This document shows positions 53,588 to 62,075 of a DNA stretch of 64,000 bases, in pieces. The position numbers were made by a program, and so were the translations under genes. Origin of the DNA: Cloacibacillus sp. (lineage in GTDB: Bacteria; Synergistota; Synergistia; Synergistales; Synergistaceae); the NCBI GenBank assembly GCA_036655895.1, contig JAVVPF010000002.1:1-64000 (forward strand). Reading direction: 5' to 3'. The notes under the pieces are model-generated. The model was not told the origin of the DNA. It saw only the letters and a program-made list of their open reading frames with translations, and did no database searches. Each line of letters begins with the position of its first letter. Position 1 is the stretch's first letter.

Positions 53588-53603
53588 TTTGTCACTCTCC
53601 TTA

Positions 53604-54164
53604 TCAATTAGTCCAGTACCCGCCGCAGCAGTAGGAGGCGAGCAGAGTGCTTATCGTCTCCTCGCTGTCCGTGCCGCTCATGTGCGCGCCGTTGGCTGTA
53701 TCCTGTGGGGTAAGTCTTGATCTCTCGAACTTCGTCACCGTGGCCGGTATTATCTTTGTGCGGTCATCAAACCAGACAGTGACAGACGTTACGCTATTTG
53801 CATATGTTGGGTCACCAAATATTCGACAGAGGTACTGATCATCTCCGTTGAAGCGTAGGCGCTTGCCGATGGGGTATGTCGCGGTCTGGTCACCCGCAAG
53901 GGTAATAGTATAGTCGCCTGTGCGGGTAGGGGCGAGGTTCTCTTTCTGCCACGGGGTATTCAATACCTGTGTAAGCTGCGTCAGGTCATCCTCAGAAGGA
54001 ATAAGCCCTGCTGCTTTAATGGCGTTCTCAATCTCCTTTTGTGGATGTTCAATTGCCTTGCCTGGCACGGTGCTCCCTGGTACTCCAGTTGACGGGTTCG
54101 CGTCAACATAGCTTCCGTTGCGTCCTGCATAGCTCGAATCATTCAACGGCACGACATATTTCAT
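53604..54164 (-). CDS. Phage tail-fibre protein
   Basis: 186 residues. The N-terminal part (IENAIKAAGLIPSEDDLTQLTQVLNTP) matches the shaft attachment region of tail fibres. The rest is a Thr/Gly-rich beta fold (DYTITLAGDQTATYP). It follows the gp48-like gene with a 4-nt overlap, in the usual place of the fibre gene. Host-binding is by position only. Confidence 0.6.
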   Translation of the reverse strand: MKYVVPLNDSSYAGRNGSYVDANPSTGVPGSTVPGKAIEHPQKEIENAIKAAGLIPSEDDLTQLTQVLNTPWQKENLAPTRTGDYTITLAGDQTATYPIGKRLRFNGDDQYLCRIFGDPTYANSVTSVTVWFDDRTKIIPATVTKFERSRLTPQDTANGAHMSGTDSEETISTLLASYCCGGYWTN

Positions 54165-54760
54165 GCTCTTGCCTCCTCATAAAAGAAAAAGACCTTCGTG
54201 TGTGAAGGCCTTAATTTATTTACCCTACATATAAACTCTGCGGCATCTCGCCAACTTCCCAGCGGATCTCCACAGGCGCTGGTGCCAGTCACGAAGTATT
54301 CTTGATTCGTACCGAAGATTCTGAAGCTCCAAACATAACGAACGTTTTCATTGCCTGTCATATCAGTGCTGCCGCATTGAGATGCAGCGCAGACAAAAGG
54401 ACGCCATTCTTCGAGGTCCACATCATATCCAAGATCCTGTGCCAGTCTTAGATACCATTCAGGAGTCATTTCGCCTCGCGCGCGTATCTTTGCAAGCAGC
54501 GCGCCGCGCCTACCTTCTAGAGTTGCCGCAAGCGGAGTACATTCATCAGGCAGTCCGTAGTCTATTTCCCAGTCAGAAATGAGCTCTTCCGTTTTGCGCG
54601 GGTCCGCTTCACGCAGCAGGGCTTCCTTTCTTGCATCCACATTTACAAGCTCATAAGCGCAGGAATTATTAAATGTGTTCAGTACGCCGCTTTCTCTGTT
54701 CCAAGCAAGCCCCTGCGGATAAAGCCCCCATATCATTTCTAGAAACGCTTTAATATCCAC
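54161..54760 (-). CDS. Mu gp48-like baseplate/tail protein (DUF2313, YmfQ)
   Basis: 199 residues. The start (LEMIWGLYPQGLAWN) and FARM-like AEFICRVNKLRPSHTKVFFFYEE end match DUF2313 proteins that sit between baseplate J and the fibres in Mu-type phages. Overlaps baseplate J by 11 nt. Confidence 0.8.
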   Translation of the reverse strand: MDIKAFLEMIWGLYPQGLAWNRESGVLNTFNNSCAYELVNVDARKEALLREADPRKTEELISDWEIDYGLPDECTPLAATLEGRRGALLAKIRARGEMTPEWYLRLAQDLGYDVDLEEWRPFVCAASQCGSTDMTGNENVRYVWSFRIFGTNQEYFVTGTSACGDPLGSWRDAAEFICRVNKLRPSHTKVFFFYEEARA

Positions 54761-55799
54761 TAAAAGTCACCGTTCCAAGAGTTGCTATTTCGTTTGCGGT
54801 ACATGCCACATCGGCAGATGGCGCTGTAATGGTATGATGCACTTCATTGAGCGCGGAGGATATCGCCTCGCTTACGCGCGACAAATAAATGGTTCTGCCC
54901 GGCTCTGCTTCACGCACAAAGAACGCGGCAAGCTCATCTAATACGTCCGCTTGTACCGCCGCGGTGTACGGTGATATCGTCAAAGTGAAATCGACGTTTT
55001 TAGCAATAGGTGCGAAAACCGTTACATCCGCCGTAACCGGTCGTTTCAGGTCGATATATGCTTGCAGGGAAGTTACCTCGCCAGCGTCAGGAATAAAACT
55101 AATATCGTTATCGCGCACAAACGTAACCCCTACCGTGCCGACCCCAAGCCAGTTGTCTTTCGTCCAAGCTCGCGTAACACCGGGATGTTCCATGGCCCAT
55201 CGTACATAATCGTGTCTTGCGCCGCCCATTGCTGGATTTTGAATAGCTTGGAGTACACGTTGTCTAAGCGAATCATCTGTTTCGGCATCCACCCCGCCGA
55301 CAAGTCCGTCCGAGGATACAATTGCGTCGTTCTTCACTCCTGAGACAGGGGATATAAGCGATAATTTAGCGCCACTGTCACAGTTATAGACGCTGCCGGT
55401 ATTTTGAGAGACAACACCTACCGCGGTAAGCCCGTCTGTAGTAGTCTCAAACAACGCGCCATCCGAAGCCCTTTTTAGAATGCTGCCAGAAGGGACCATC
55501 GATCCCAACGAACCGGTGAAAGTGACTATCCCCGAAGATGCAGCGGCCGGTTTTCGAAGAATTCCGTAAACTCCAGCGTGCATAAATTCTAGATAATAAC
55601 CCTCTGCCGTTGTAACAAATAGTTGTTTGCTTGCCCAGTCTAAATGTCCATGCATGAGGTGAGCACAGCCAGCAAACACCGTTGAAAGCACGCCTACTAC
55701 GGAACGACGCATGATACCGCCTGTAAGTTCCAAGCGGCTTGTTAAGTCAACCTGTATGCGTTCTTTCAGCTCAGGAAGAGTCGGCCTATTAAACGCCAT
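54750..55799 (-). CDS. Baseplate J-like protein (Mu gp47)
   Basis: 349 residues. Baseplate J signature: FNRPTLPELKERIQVDL start, the repeat ETDDSLRQRVLQAIQNPAMGGARHDYVRWAM, and a C-terminal beta domain. It forms the wedge of the contractile baseplate. Overlaps gp46 by 11 nt. Confidence 0.87.
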   Translation of the reverse strand: MAFNRPTLPELKERIQVDLTSRLELTGGIMRRSVVGVLSTVFAGCAHLMHGHLDWASKQLFVTTAEGYYLEFMHAGVYGILRKPAAASSGIVTFTGSLGSMVPSGSILKRASDGALFETTTDGLTAVGVVSQNTGSVYNCDSGAKLSLISPVSGVKNDAIVSSDGLVGGVDAETDDSLRQRVLQAIQNPAMGGARHDYVRWAMEHPGVTRAWTKDNWLGVGTVGVTFVRDNDISFIPDAGEVTSLQAYIDLKRPVTADVTVFAPIAKNVDFTLTISPYTAAVQADVLDELAAFFVREAEPGRTIYLSRVSEAISSALNEVHHTITAPSADVACTANEIATLGTVTFSGY

Positions 55800-56271
55800 T
55801 TCGAAGCACCTCCTGCGCCTTCCAGTTCAAGTTATATCTTTGTTTCAGGTTGTTGCCGTCTGGGCGTGTAATATCTACGTATAGCGCAAGTAAACCGCCG
55901 TCATGCCATTCAGCAACAACATTTATCGACTTTACTATTTTGTCTTTGATAAGCCATTTGAGAGCCTCCTCCGCGTACTCCTTTGCTCTAAGCGCAACAC
56001 TGGTCAGCTGTTTTTCGCGGAATAGCAGCCAAAGCTTACTTCCTATTTTGTCATTTTGCACATCGGTAACGCTGTCACCCCACCATCCGCGCCCACTGCT
56101 CTCGTTCTGTGGCAGCTCTTCTCCAGCAGCACGCCGATCGGTAAAAAGGCTTATTATTACAGCCGTTTCTAACCCAGCATCTGTAGAAATATCGGTGAGC
56201 GGCGCGTCTAAAGATAAGTCGCCGCAAAGCCCGCTCTCGTTCCACGTTATTTTTATATCTCCGCCAAGCAT
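55789..56271 (-). CDS. Phage GP46 family baseplate protein
   Basis: 160 residues. GDIKITWNESG, SLFTDRRA and the SSGRGWWGDSV motif are the GP46 family signature. Part of the baseplate wedge near baseplate J. Confidence 0.8.
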   Translation of the reverse strand: MLGGDIKITWNESGLCGDLSLDAPLTDISTDAGLETAVIISLFTDRRAAGEELPQNESSGRGWWGDSVTDVQNDKIGSKLWLLFREKQLTSVALRAKEYAEEALKWLIKDKIVKSINVVAEWHDGGLLALYVDITRPDGNNLKQRYNLNWKAQEVLRNGV

Positions 56272-56282
56272 GGTGCACCTCC

Positions 56283-56819
56283 TTAGTTCGGCTCCGAAGT
56301 ATTGCCGCCGTGGGGACAGGTATGAATATGATTTACCAAAGATTTTCCTGATGCCACTACATCTCCGGAGACAGTTACATTGCCGAGGATAGATATATCG
56401 CCCGTTATTTCTGTCTGCGGCGCAGTCACAATCAGCTTGCAGCCGGTTACGATCTCTATCTCCTTTCCGCGCTTGAAGTGGATATAATCGCCCTCGTCTG
56501 TATAAATAGCGACCTCGCCGGGTAGCAGGTCTTTTTTGCGATATCGTGTATCGTCTGTTGCAATCACTACGCCGCTGCTTCTGTCACCTCCAATAAATAT
56601 TGCGATGCCTCGACAGTCGGCCTGCGGCATAGAGGTAAAGCCATACTCCTGAACTCTCTCTACATCTGAGCGTGTTTCTCCGGCCAGCGCATCTATTTGT
56701 ACAGATTGGAGAGGCACGGAATCGTTTACAAGCTTTATGATGCACCGAGCCGAGGCAAGCGCCGCCTTTTGCGCTACAGGCCGTGTCAGTTTCTTTATGA
56801 CATTAATTGTGTCGTTCAC
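56283..56819 (-). CDS. Phage baseplate assembly/spike protein (Mu gp45, gpV-like)
   Basis: 178 residues. The OB-fold part is early (VQEYGFTSMPQADCRGIAIFIGGDRSSGVVIATDD), then a C-terminal spike with repeated G-strands (GDISILGNVTVSGDVVASG). It ends PHGGNTSEP with a final His, as expected for a metal-tipped spike. Central tail spike. Confidence 0.8.
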   Translation of the reverse strand: MNDTINVIKKLTRPVAQKAALASARCIIKLVNDSVPLQSVQIDALAGETRSDVERVQEYGFTSMPQADCRGIAIFIGGDRSSGVVIATDDTRYRKKDLLPGEVAIYTDEGDYIHFKRGKEIEIVTGCKLIVTAPQTEITGDISILGNVTVSGDVVASGKSLVNHIHTCPHGGNTSEPN

Positions 56820-56820
56820 A

Positions 56821-57906
56821 TCAATCCCCCCAATATTGGCCGTAATTCTCTTCCGTCTTTTTCTTTTTATCTTTCTTTTTTTTCTCGTCAGAGATAAAAG
56901 CGTCTGGGTGCTTGAGCGTCAGGGTTGTGGTTATGCCATTATCATCAATTACATTGGAAATGGCGGCGATAATAAATTTTGAGCTGCTAAAACCAAGCGC
57001 TGGCGCCTCTATCGTTACTATGCCGCCCAGCGGCCATAAAGAACCGTCTGATTGTGTCCAGCCTACGACTTGTGCCGTTATTTCTACGGCTTCGCCTATG
57101 CGACGTCGTTTTTCACGATCTGCGCGTAATGCCGCCGATTTATCGTAACTTTGCGCTTCGCAGGTTATGATAAGAGGTCGGTAGCGCTTGACGTTGACAT
57201 CAGTCGCCTTGCCCTCAACGATATTTTTGGCTTCGTTCCAACCGTCGCTCTTGTCTCCGGTTGATGGCATCTGCGCTTTAATGGTGTAAGAACTGAATAG
57301 TTCTGTATGGTCTAAATTCACCGAAGCGCTCTTAAGGTTGTTCCCAAAAATTAATTTATCCACGGTACTACGAGAACCAAGATTGCATAAAATAAGCGAG
57401 CCTTGTCCATCAGTGATAAGGCTGACATCCCTCTGTCGTGCCTGCCGGTCTAGGCAATCCCAAACACTTTCGCCTGGCTGTATGGCGACTGTCGCAAATA
57501 GCTCGTTGTCTCCCGCCCTATCTTGCACCTTTATCCCAAATGGTTTGCAAAGCATCACCGCAAGCGCCGCAAGAGAGATGTTATGAAGTTCAAACGCCGT
57601 TACCACGGCGGAACAGTCAACAAGGTCACAAGTAACATCCCGGCCCGCAATCGACACCGAATGTGATGTTCCATCTGCGCTTCGCGATGAGCTGTCCACC
57701 CAACCAGTAATCACAGGCGTTCCGTTTATTTTCACGGTACATTTATAGCCTGGTTTTATTACAAGCGGGTCTCTGTTCATGTTCCACTTATCACCTGTAT
57801 CCAGTGCAAACGAGCCAGAAACAGCTTCAACGCTGCGGTCAACTCGTGCGCTCTTCCATCCCTCATAAAGCTGGCCGCTGACATAAAGCTGTATTTTGTC
57901 TTCCAT
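56821..57906 (-). CDS. Phage baseplate hub protein (Mu gp44, gpP-like)
   Basis: 361 residues. Late-control-D/gpP type: SFALDTGDKWN, VITGWVDSSSRS, FGIKVQDRA, and the C-terminal EITAQVVGWTQSDGSLW and hub-exit sequence VTIEAP. A Lys-rich C-terminal tail (EKKKKDKKKKT) is unusual. Forms the hub at the tube end. 1 nt before the spike gene. Confidence 0.8.
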   Translation of the reverse strand: MEDKIQLYVSGQLYEGWKSARVDRSVEAVSGSFALDTGDKWNMNRDPLVIKPGYKCTVKINGTPVITGWVDSSSRSADGTSHSVSIAGRDVTCDLVDCSAVVTAFELHNISLAALAVMLCKPFGIKVQDRAGDNELFATVAIQPGESVWDCLDRQARQRDVSLITDGQGSLILCNLGSRSTVDKLIFGNNLKSASVNLDHTELFSSYTIKAQMPSTGDKSDGWNEAKNIVEGKATDVNVKRYRPLIITCEAQSYDKSAALRADREKRRRIGEAVEITAQVVGWTQSDGSLWPLGGIVTIEAPALGFSSSKFIIAAISNVIDDNGITTTLTLKHPDAFISDEKKKKDKKKKTEENYGQYWGD

Positions 57907-59045
57907 TAGTCTGCCACCATATTGATCTTCCCATTCACAAACCCGGGATGAGGGGTATTATTACGAGCAACTATATCGTCGGCACGCAGCGCATCTTCGT
58001 ACGTCTCATAAGCCAGAACAAGAACGGATATAGGATGATGTAACGTTACACTTATCAGCTCCGGCAGCTCCTCAGACGGCAGTGCCTCGACCACCGCCGC
58101 GCGCAGGGCAGTTTGAGCGGTATAAAGAGCGGTGTTCATTGTGCGGTCCATCTCATTATTCAATGATTCCGTAATTTGACCTGCCACTTTTTCGGCATCC
58201 TGACGTGTTTTGTAATCGCCCTCTTCATCGCCGCTGACGGCACAACGCGCCGTTTCCGCCGTTGCCGCCTGCCGGATTAGAGAAACCAGAGCGTTGTTGT
58301 TTGTAACCGCCGCCTTCTCAGTGCGTGATGTGGTCAGCGGCGTTTTGTATTCGCCAAAAGAGCCCCATACGGCGCATTGTGATGCTACAGTCGAAAAAGA
58401 ATTGCCTCGAGAATAAGAATTATTCGTGAAAGTTGAAATCAACCCTTGTACGTTTTTTGCGAGTTTGAGCGGCTGAGACAGCATGTCCTTTACGTCTGAA
58501 ATAGCAAGTCCGATGTTGCTAAAAAAAGAAGAGAGCAAGCTAAAGGCATCCGCTGCAATAAACTCCGGGCATCCATCCACGCTGAATGTATCCGCAAAAT
58601 CTTCTGCTGCGGCATCGTCAAGGGAATCGGCCGCCTTTTCAGCCGCCGCAGACCTGTCCTTTGAAGCCTCTGGGTATTTGTTTTCCCCGCTTTCCACGAA
58701 AGTCATCGAAAACCGTGCCATGCGGCCTTCGCTGTCATTTTCGTTCATCGTATAACCTTCGCACTGTACGGTAAGGGAACCTAAATACGGATGTACAAGC
58801 TCGCCTTCGCCTTTTTCATTCAGCGCCTTTACGAGGCTGTCGCGTTGATCCATATAATCGTCGCCGATTACGTATGCCTCGACGCTGTACCGCCTTGCTT
58901 TTAAGCCCAAGTCCTCCGTATATGGCTCGTCACGCAGAGGGTACTCATGCGTCACAAGGCGGCGCCCGCCCTGCAGCTCGTGCGAGGGCACAAAAAATGA
59001 GACGCCGCGAAAACTGGCGTCCCTAAGATTATCCTTCCAGGACAT
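57906..59045 (-). CDS. Phage DNA circularisation protein (Mu gp43/N-like)
   Basis: 379 residues. The N-terminal SWKDNLRDASFRGVSFFVPSH is the DNA_circ_N signature. The centre is helical; the C-terminus has PISVLVLAYETYEDA and HPGFVNGKINMV. In Mu the N protein is a structural tail part and joins to the genome ends. ATG at 59045, after GGAGATGATGAA; a longer frame from 59153 adds no family match. It ends exactly where gp44 starts. Confidence 0.85.
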   Translation of the reverse strand: MSWKDNLRDASFRGVSFFVPSHELQGGRRLVTHEYPLRDEPYTEDLGLKARRYSVEAYVIGDDYMDQRDSLVKALNEKGEGELVHPYLGSLTVQCEGYTMNENDSEGRMARFSMTFVESGENKYPEASKDRSAAAEKAADSLDDAAAEDFADTFSVDGCPEFIAADAFSLLSSFFSNIGLAISDVKDMLSQPLKLAKNVQGLISTFTNNSYSRGNSFSTVASQCAVWGSFGEYKTPLTTSRTEKAAVTNNNALVSLIRQAATAETARCAVSGDEEGDYKTRQDAEKVAGQITESLNNEMDRTMNTALYTAQTALRAAVVEALPSEELPELISVTLHHPISVLVLAYETYEDALRADDIVARNNTPHPGFVNGKINMVAD

Positions 59046-59075
59046 TTCATCATCTCCAATAACCTCTAAATGTGG

Positions 59076-59081
59076 TACAAT
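59076..59081 (+). promoter_or_regulatory. Possible -10 box of the inserted membrane-protein gene
   Basis: TACAAT lies 25 nt before the GTG start of the forward gene, inside the gap between two reverse genes. The -35 side is weak. Confidence 0.4.
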
Positions 59082-59105
59082 CAGGATGCGACAGGAGGCG
59101 ATAAC

Positions 59106-59402
59106 GTGACAAAAAAATACACAGTAACAGTCTCTGAGGTTGACGACTCTCACTCTCTTGATGAACCAATTACTGGAATGCAGGTGGCATTTGCCGCTCT
59201 ATACGGATTCCTTGCAACTGGAGGCTGTGTTTTTGCCGGCTATCTGACCTTCAAACTTTTCAACTTTGTAGCTCCTTTATTTTGGGGGCTGCTGCCGGCA
59301 TTGCCGCTTTGGTTGTACCTTACCGCCGGCCTTTGTCTGGGCCTTTTCTATTCACTTCCGTCGGTCCTTATTGTTTGCGGCTGGGTAAAATATAAGCTCT
59401 GA
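59106..59402 (+). CDS. Moron-like small membrane protein, opposite strand in tail operon
   Basis: 98 residues, not recognised. The N-terminal ~28 residues are charged, then three hydrophobic segments (MQVAFAALYGFLATGGCVF, FVAPLFWGLLPALPLWLYL, TAGLCLGLFYSLPSVLIVC). It is the only forward gene in the prophage and fits exactly between the tape measure (ends 59404) and the DNA-circularisation gene. AGGAGG precedes GTG at 7 nt. Forward single genes inserted in a reverse late operon are typically morons expressed in the lysogen; superinfection exclusion or toxin resistance is possible. Confidence 0.65.
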   Translation: MTKKYTVTVSEVDDSHSLDEPITGMQVAFAALYGFLATGGCVFAGYLTFKLFNFVAPLFWGLLPALPLWLYLTAGLCLGLFYSLPSVLIVCGWVKYKL

Positions 59403-59403
59403 C

Positions 59404-61287
59404 TTAATTTGTAGCCATAGCAGGCCCCATCTTCACCTTCGTAGCCAGATCCATCGTTCTGTCCTTTTTGGTAGTTATCGTAGTACCCCTTGGCAGGTTT
59501 GAAAACTCTACCTGCACCGCGGCTTTTGATGTTTGATTGTTTTGCTGTGCGCCCATTGCGGCAGCGGCTCGCCCCGCCATTGGCTGACTTCTGGGATGCT
59601 GTGGCAGCATTGGTGCAGCTGGTCCAATAGACGGCAACGTGCCAGGGCGCGGCATTCCGCCAGCGTTGCGGAAGGAGAACGAAAGGCTTGATGCCCAGGA
59701 AGTTATTCCTTTAAAGATAGACTTCATCCCGTCCCACAAAGACGTGAAAATCTTTACTCCTATGTCATACAAAGAGATGGCTTTAAAAAATGAAACGACC
59801 CCTTCCCAAAGAACAGAGAGTCCCTTTATTTCAAGTGCCCAGATGTTTTTCAGTCCGTTCCACAGTGAAAAAAAGATAGCAACGCCAATATCAAACAGAC
59901 TAACACCTTTGAAAAACGAAATTAAAGAATCACAGGCAACTTGAAACCAATGCAATATGCTTTTCCAGCCTAATTTAAACCCATTACCAAAAAATTGAAT
60001 GAATTTCCAAGCTATTAAGATTAATGTGGCTGGTAATGAAACGAGTCCACGTATTAATTTTGAAAGCATAGGGCCGATTTTATCCCAATGAATAAATGCT
60101 TTATAAACTAAAAATGCAGCACCTGCTATTGCCAGCAATATCCATCCAGCTGGAGTGGTCGTTAAAACCACGCCAAGTGCAATGATTGACATTATGGCCG
60201 ATGATAGCGCCCCAAGAAATACGCCGCCTATTACTACTGCTATTACCTTGAATATTGTCTCCATGCCGCCAAGTTTTTCAATGAGGTCGGAGGTTTTGAA
60301 AATAAAAGTTTTTATCTCCTCAATGACCGCAAAAAACATTTTCTTGAGTTTGGGCAGGGACTTTTTAAGATTTTCCACCCACTCTTTAATTTTGCTTTTT
60401 ATCAGTTCACGATTTGCCTCGACCCATGCCTTAATATCAACAACAATGTCGTTGATAACTGGAATGAGCTCTGAACCAAGATTGAAAACAAGTCCTTTGA
60501 TTACCTTCACCATTCGGTCTACATTATCATTAAAGGCCTCGGCGCTTTTTGCCGTTTTTTCATCCATTACAATGCCCAGGTCTCGCGCTTCTTTGCGCAT
60601 TTCCTTCATGCCGTCTTTGCCGGCATTCAGCATGGGAATAAGGTCAGCTCCGCTTTTGCCCATAAGCGCCATAGCGACAGCGGTTTTCTTTGCTCCATCC
60701 TTTTGTTTCCCGAAGACCCCGGCCATATCCGCCATTACGTCTTCGACGCTGCGCGCCTTACCTTTTGCGTCGACAAAAGCCACGCCTGCGCGTTTGAACC
60801 ATGCTATTAGCGTTTTATTGCCGGTTCCTGCCTCTACGATATTTTTACTGAGCTTCATCATGCCCTTGGAGAGAGCGTCACCCTCAACGCCCGACATCTC
60901 TCCCGCATGGCGCATTTCCTGCCATGCTTCGACATTCATTCCTATTTTTTGTGATGTCTTCCATGCTTCGTCACCATAGTCCGAAGCGGCTCGAGTAATT
61001 TTATATATACTTGCGACCGCGCCGCCAACAACGCCGTTGACGGCCGCGATAGCTCCTACTAATTTGGCAGTTTTTGATACTAAGTTATCAATACCTTTGC
61101 CGCAATTTGAAAAAGCGTTTTGTACTTTTGAGCCTCCAAGTTCATCAAAACGCAATCTCAATTCGTTGTTAAATTTCTTAAACGGCGCAGTATACGTGCT
61201 TACTTTTTTTGATAGATTTTGAAGGGGCGCCGTAGCCTTATCTATCGCCTTGATAACAACGCTTAGAGCAAACTCTTTTCCTGCCAC
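59404..61287 (-). CDS. Phage tail tape measure protein
   Basis: About 627 residues. A long helical protein with hydrophobic segments in the middle (GGVFLGALSSAIMSIIALG, ILLAIAGAAFLVYKAF) and repeated FFxGFKLGW/VSLYDIGV blocks near the end. It sets tail length. GTG at 61287 is preferred because it overlaps the stop of the frameshifted chaperone (GAGGTGGC); ATG at 61311 also works. Confidence 0.82.
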   Translation of the reverse strand: MAGKEFALSVVIKAIDKATAPLQNLSKKVSTYTAPFKKFNNELRLRFDELGGSKVQNAFSNCGKGIDNLVSKTAKLVGAIAAVNGVVGGAVASIYKITRAASDYGDEAWKTSQKIGMNVEAWQEMRHAGEMSGVEGDALSKGMMKLSKNIVEAGTGNKTLIAWFKRAGVAFVDAKGKARSVEDVMADMAGVFGKQKDGAKKTAVAMALMGKSGADLIPMLNAGKDGMKEMRKEARDLGIVMDEKTAKSAEAFNDNVDRMVKVIKGLVFNLGSELIPVINDIVVDIKAWVEANRELIKSKIKEWVENLKKSLPKLKKMFFAVIEEIKTFIFKTSDLIEKLGGMETIFKVIAVVIGGVFLGALSSAIMSIIALGVVLTTTPAGWILLAIAGAAFLVYKAFIHWDKIGPMLSKLIRGLVSLPATLILIAWKFIQFFGNGFKLGWKSILHWFQVACDSLISFFKGVSLFDIGVAIFFSLWNGLKNIWALEIKGLSVLWEGVVSFFKAISLYDIGVKIFTSLWDGMKSIFKGITSWASSLSFSFRNAGGMPRPGTLPSIGPAAPMLPQHPRSQPMAGRAAAAMGAQQNNQTSKAAVQVEFSNLPRGTTITTKKDRTMDLATKVKMGPAMATN

Positions 61288-61288
61288 C

Positions 61289-61701
61289 TCAAACGCCCCT
61301 TTCCATTGCATTTACCTGCTCTTCTATTCTTTCATTCCAGAAAACTACTTCATCAAGTTCCATTTCCCAGATGTCGCCAGCCGGGAAATGGAGGTGAAAA
61401 GCGATGTTGCCTACTGCGGTTTCCCAGCCGTAAGCATTCCACCGGGCAAAAAACCCATTACCGCGGCTCCTAACGCGGTAATGTCCTCAAGTCCAAGTTC
61501 GTCTATTACTGCGGGCAGTTCGCCTGTCAGTTTTACGGCTAGGTCGATTATCGTATCGCTTTCGATATTTAGCCCTCCGTCTGAAATCATGAACCGGAGA
61601 CCTCGTAAATGCTTAGCCTTTGGCTTATGCACAGTAAGCTCCGTTACCGTCTTTCCACCGACTGTCACCGGCTCGGTGAGTACGATTTTCTGTTCCTGCA
61701 T
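61289..61701 (-). other. Tail-assembly chaperone extended product made by -1 frameshift
   Basis: A T TTT TTG heptamer (61447-61453) lies in frame with the gp41-like gene. After a -1 slip the next codons run open for 52 more residues (RWNAYGWETAVGNIAFHLHF...VNAMERGV) and stop just at the tape-measure start. The sequence HFPAGDIWEMELDEVVFWNE is the usual chaperone extension, not chance. T6G is the same slippery sequence known from P2-type E/E' genes. The total would be 137 residues. Confidence 0.75.
61411..61701 (-). CDS. Phage tail-assembly chaperone (Mu gp41-like)
   Basis: 96 residues. Begins MQEQKIVLTEPVTVGGKTVTELT with two short beta parts (LTEPVTVGGKTVTELTVHKP), a pattern seen in Mu gp41/P2 gpE proteins, and ends PGGMLTAGKPQ. 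Chaperones coat the tape measure. The frame-0 product; see the frameshifted form for the longer product. Confidence 0.8.
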   Translation of the reverse strand: MQEQKIVLTEPVTVGGKTVTELTVHKPKAKHLRGLRFMISDGGLNIESDTIIDLAVKLTGELPAVIDELGLEDITALGAAVMGFLPGGMLTAGKPQ

Positions 61702-62057
61702 TAGACAAGCACGCCTTTCTCGGCATAGAACTCAAATGCAAAGAGCGCAGTGCCAGTGTTATTTGTGCCCTCGCCGGCGACGAAGCCGTCCGCGAAAACA
61801 AAAGTCTCCCCTGTGGCTACTTTGAGCTGTAGGTCCACGCCCTCTTTCTCCTGAAAGGCCTTTATATCAAAGCCTTTCGTTCGCCGGAGATTGCCCTTCA
61901 CAAAAGCCGCCTGCGGCTCCTCTTTGTAGCCGTGATAACGATCAGAGCCTACAAGCGCCTCGCGCTTCGGAGTTCCAAGGTTATATTCAAATTCTCCTTC
62001 GCAGTTCTGCGTTTCACCATCCACTGTGAGATGGATAGTACCTGCTATCTTGCCCAT
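61701..62057 (-). CDS. Phage tail tube protein (Mu gpM-like)
   Basis: 118 residues. A beta-barrel start (KIAGTIHLTVDGETQNCEGEF) and FAFEFYAEKGVLV end match the Mu M family of major tail tube proteins. It follows the sheath gene. Confidence 0.87.
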   Translation of the reverse strand: MGKIAGTIHLTVDGETQNCEGEFEYNLGTPKREALVGSDRYHGYKEEPQAAFVKGNLRRTKGFDIKAFQEKEGVDLQLKVATGETFVFADGFVAGEGTNNTGTALFAFEFYAEKGVLV

Positions 62058-62075
62058 CTATAAGCACTCCTCTCC

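Noticed and set aside
55062-55343. Forward frame inside baseplate J
   Set aside because: No ribosome site; shadow of the reverse gene.
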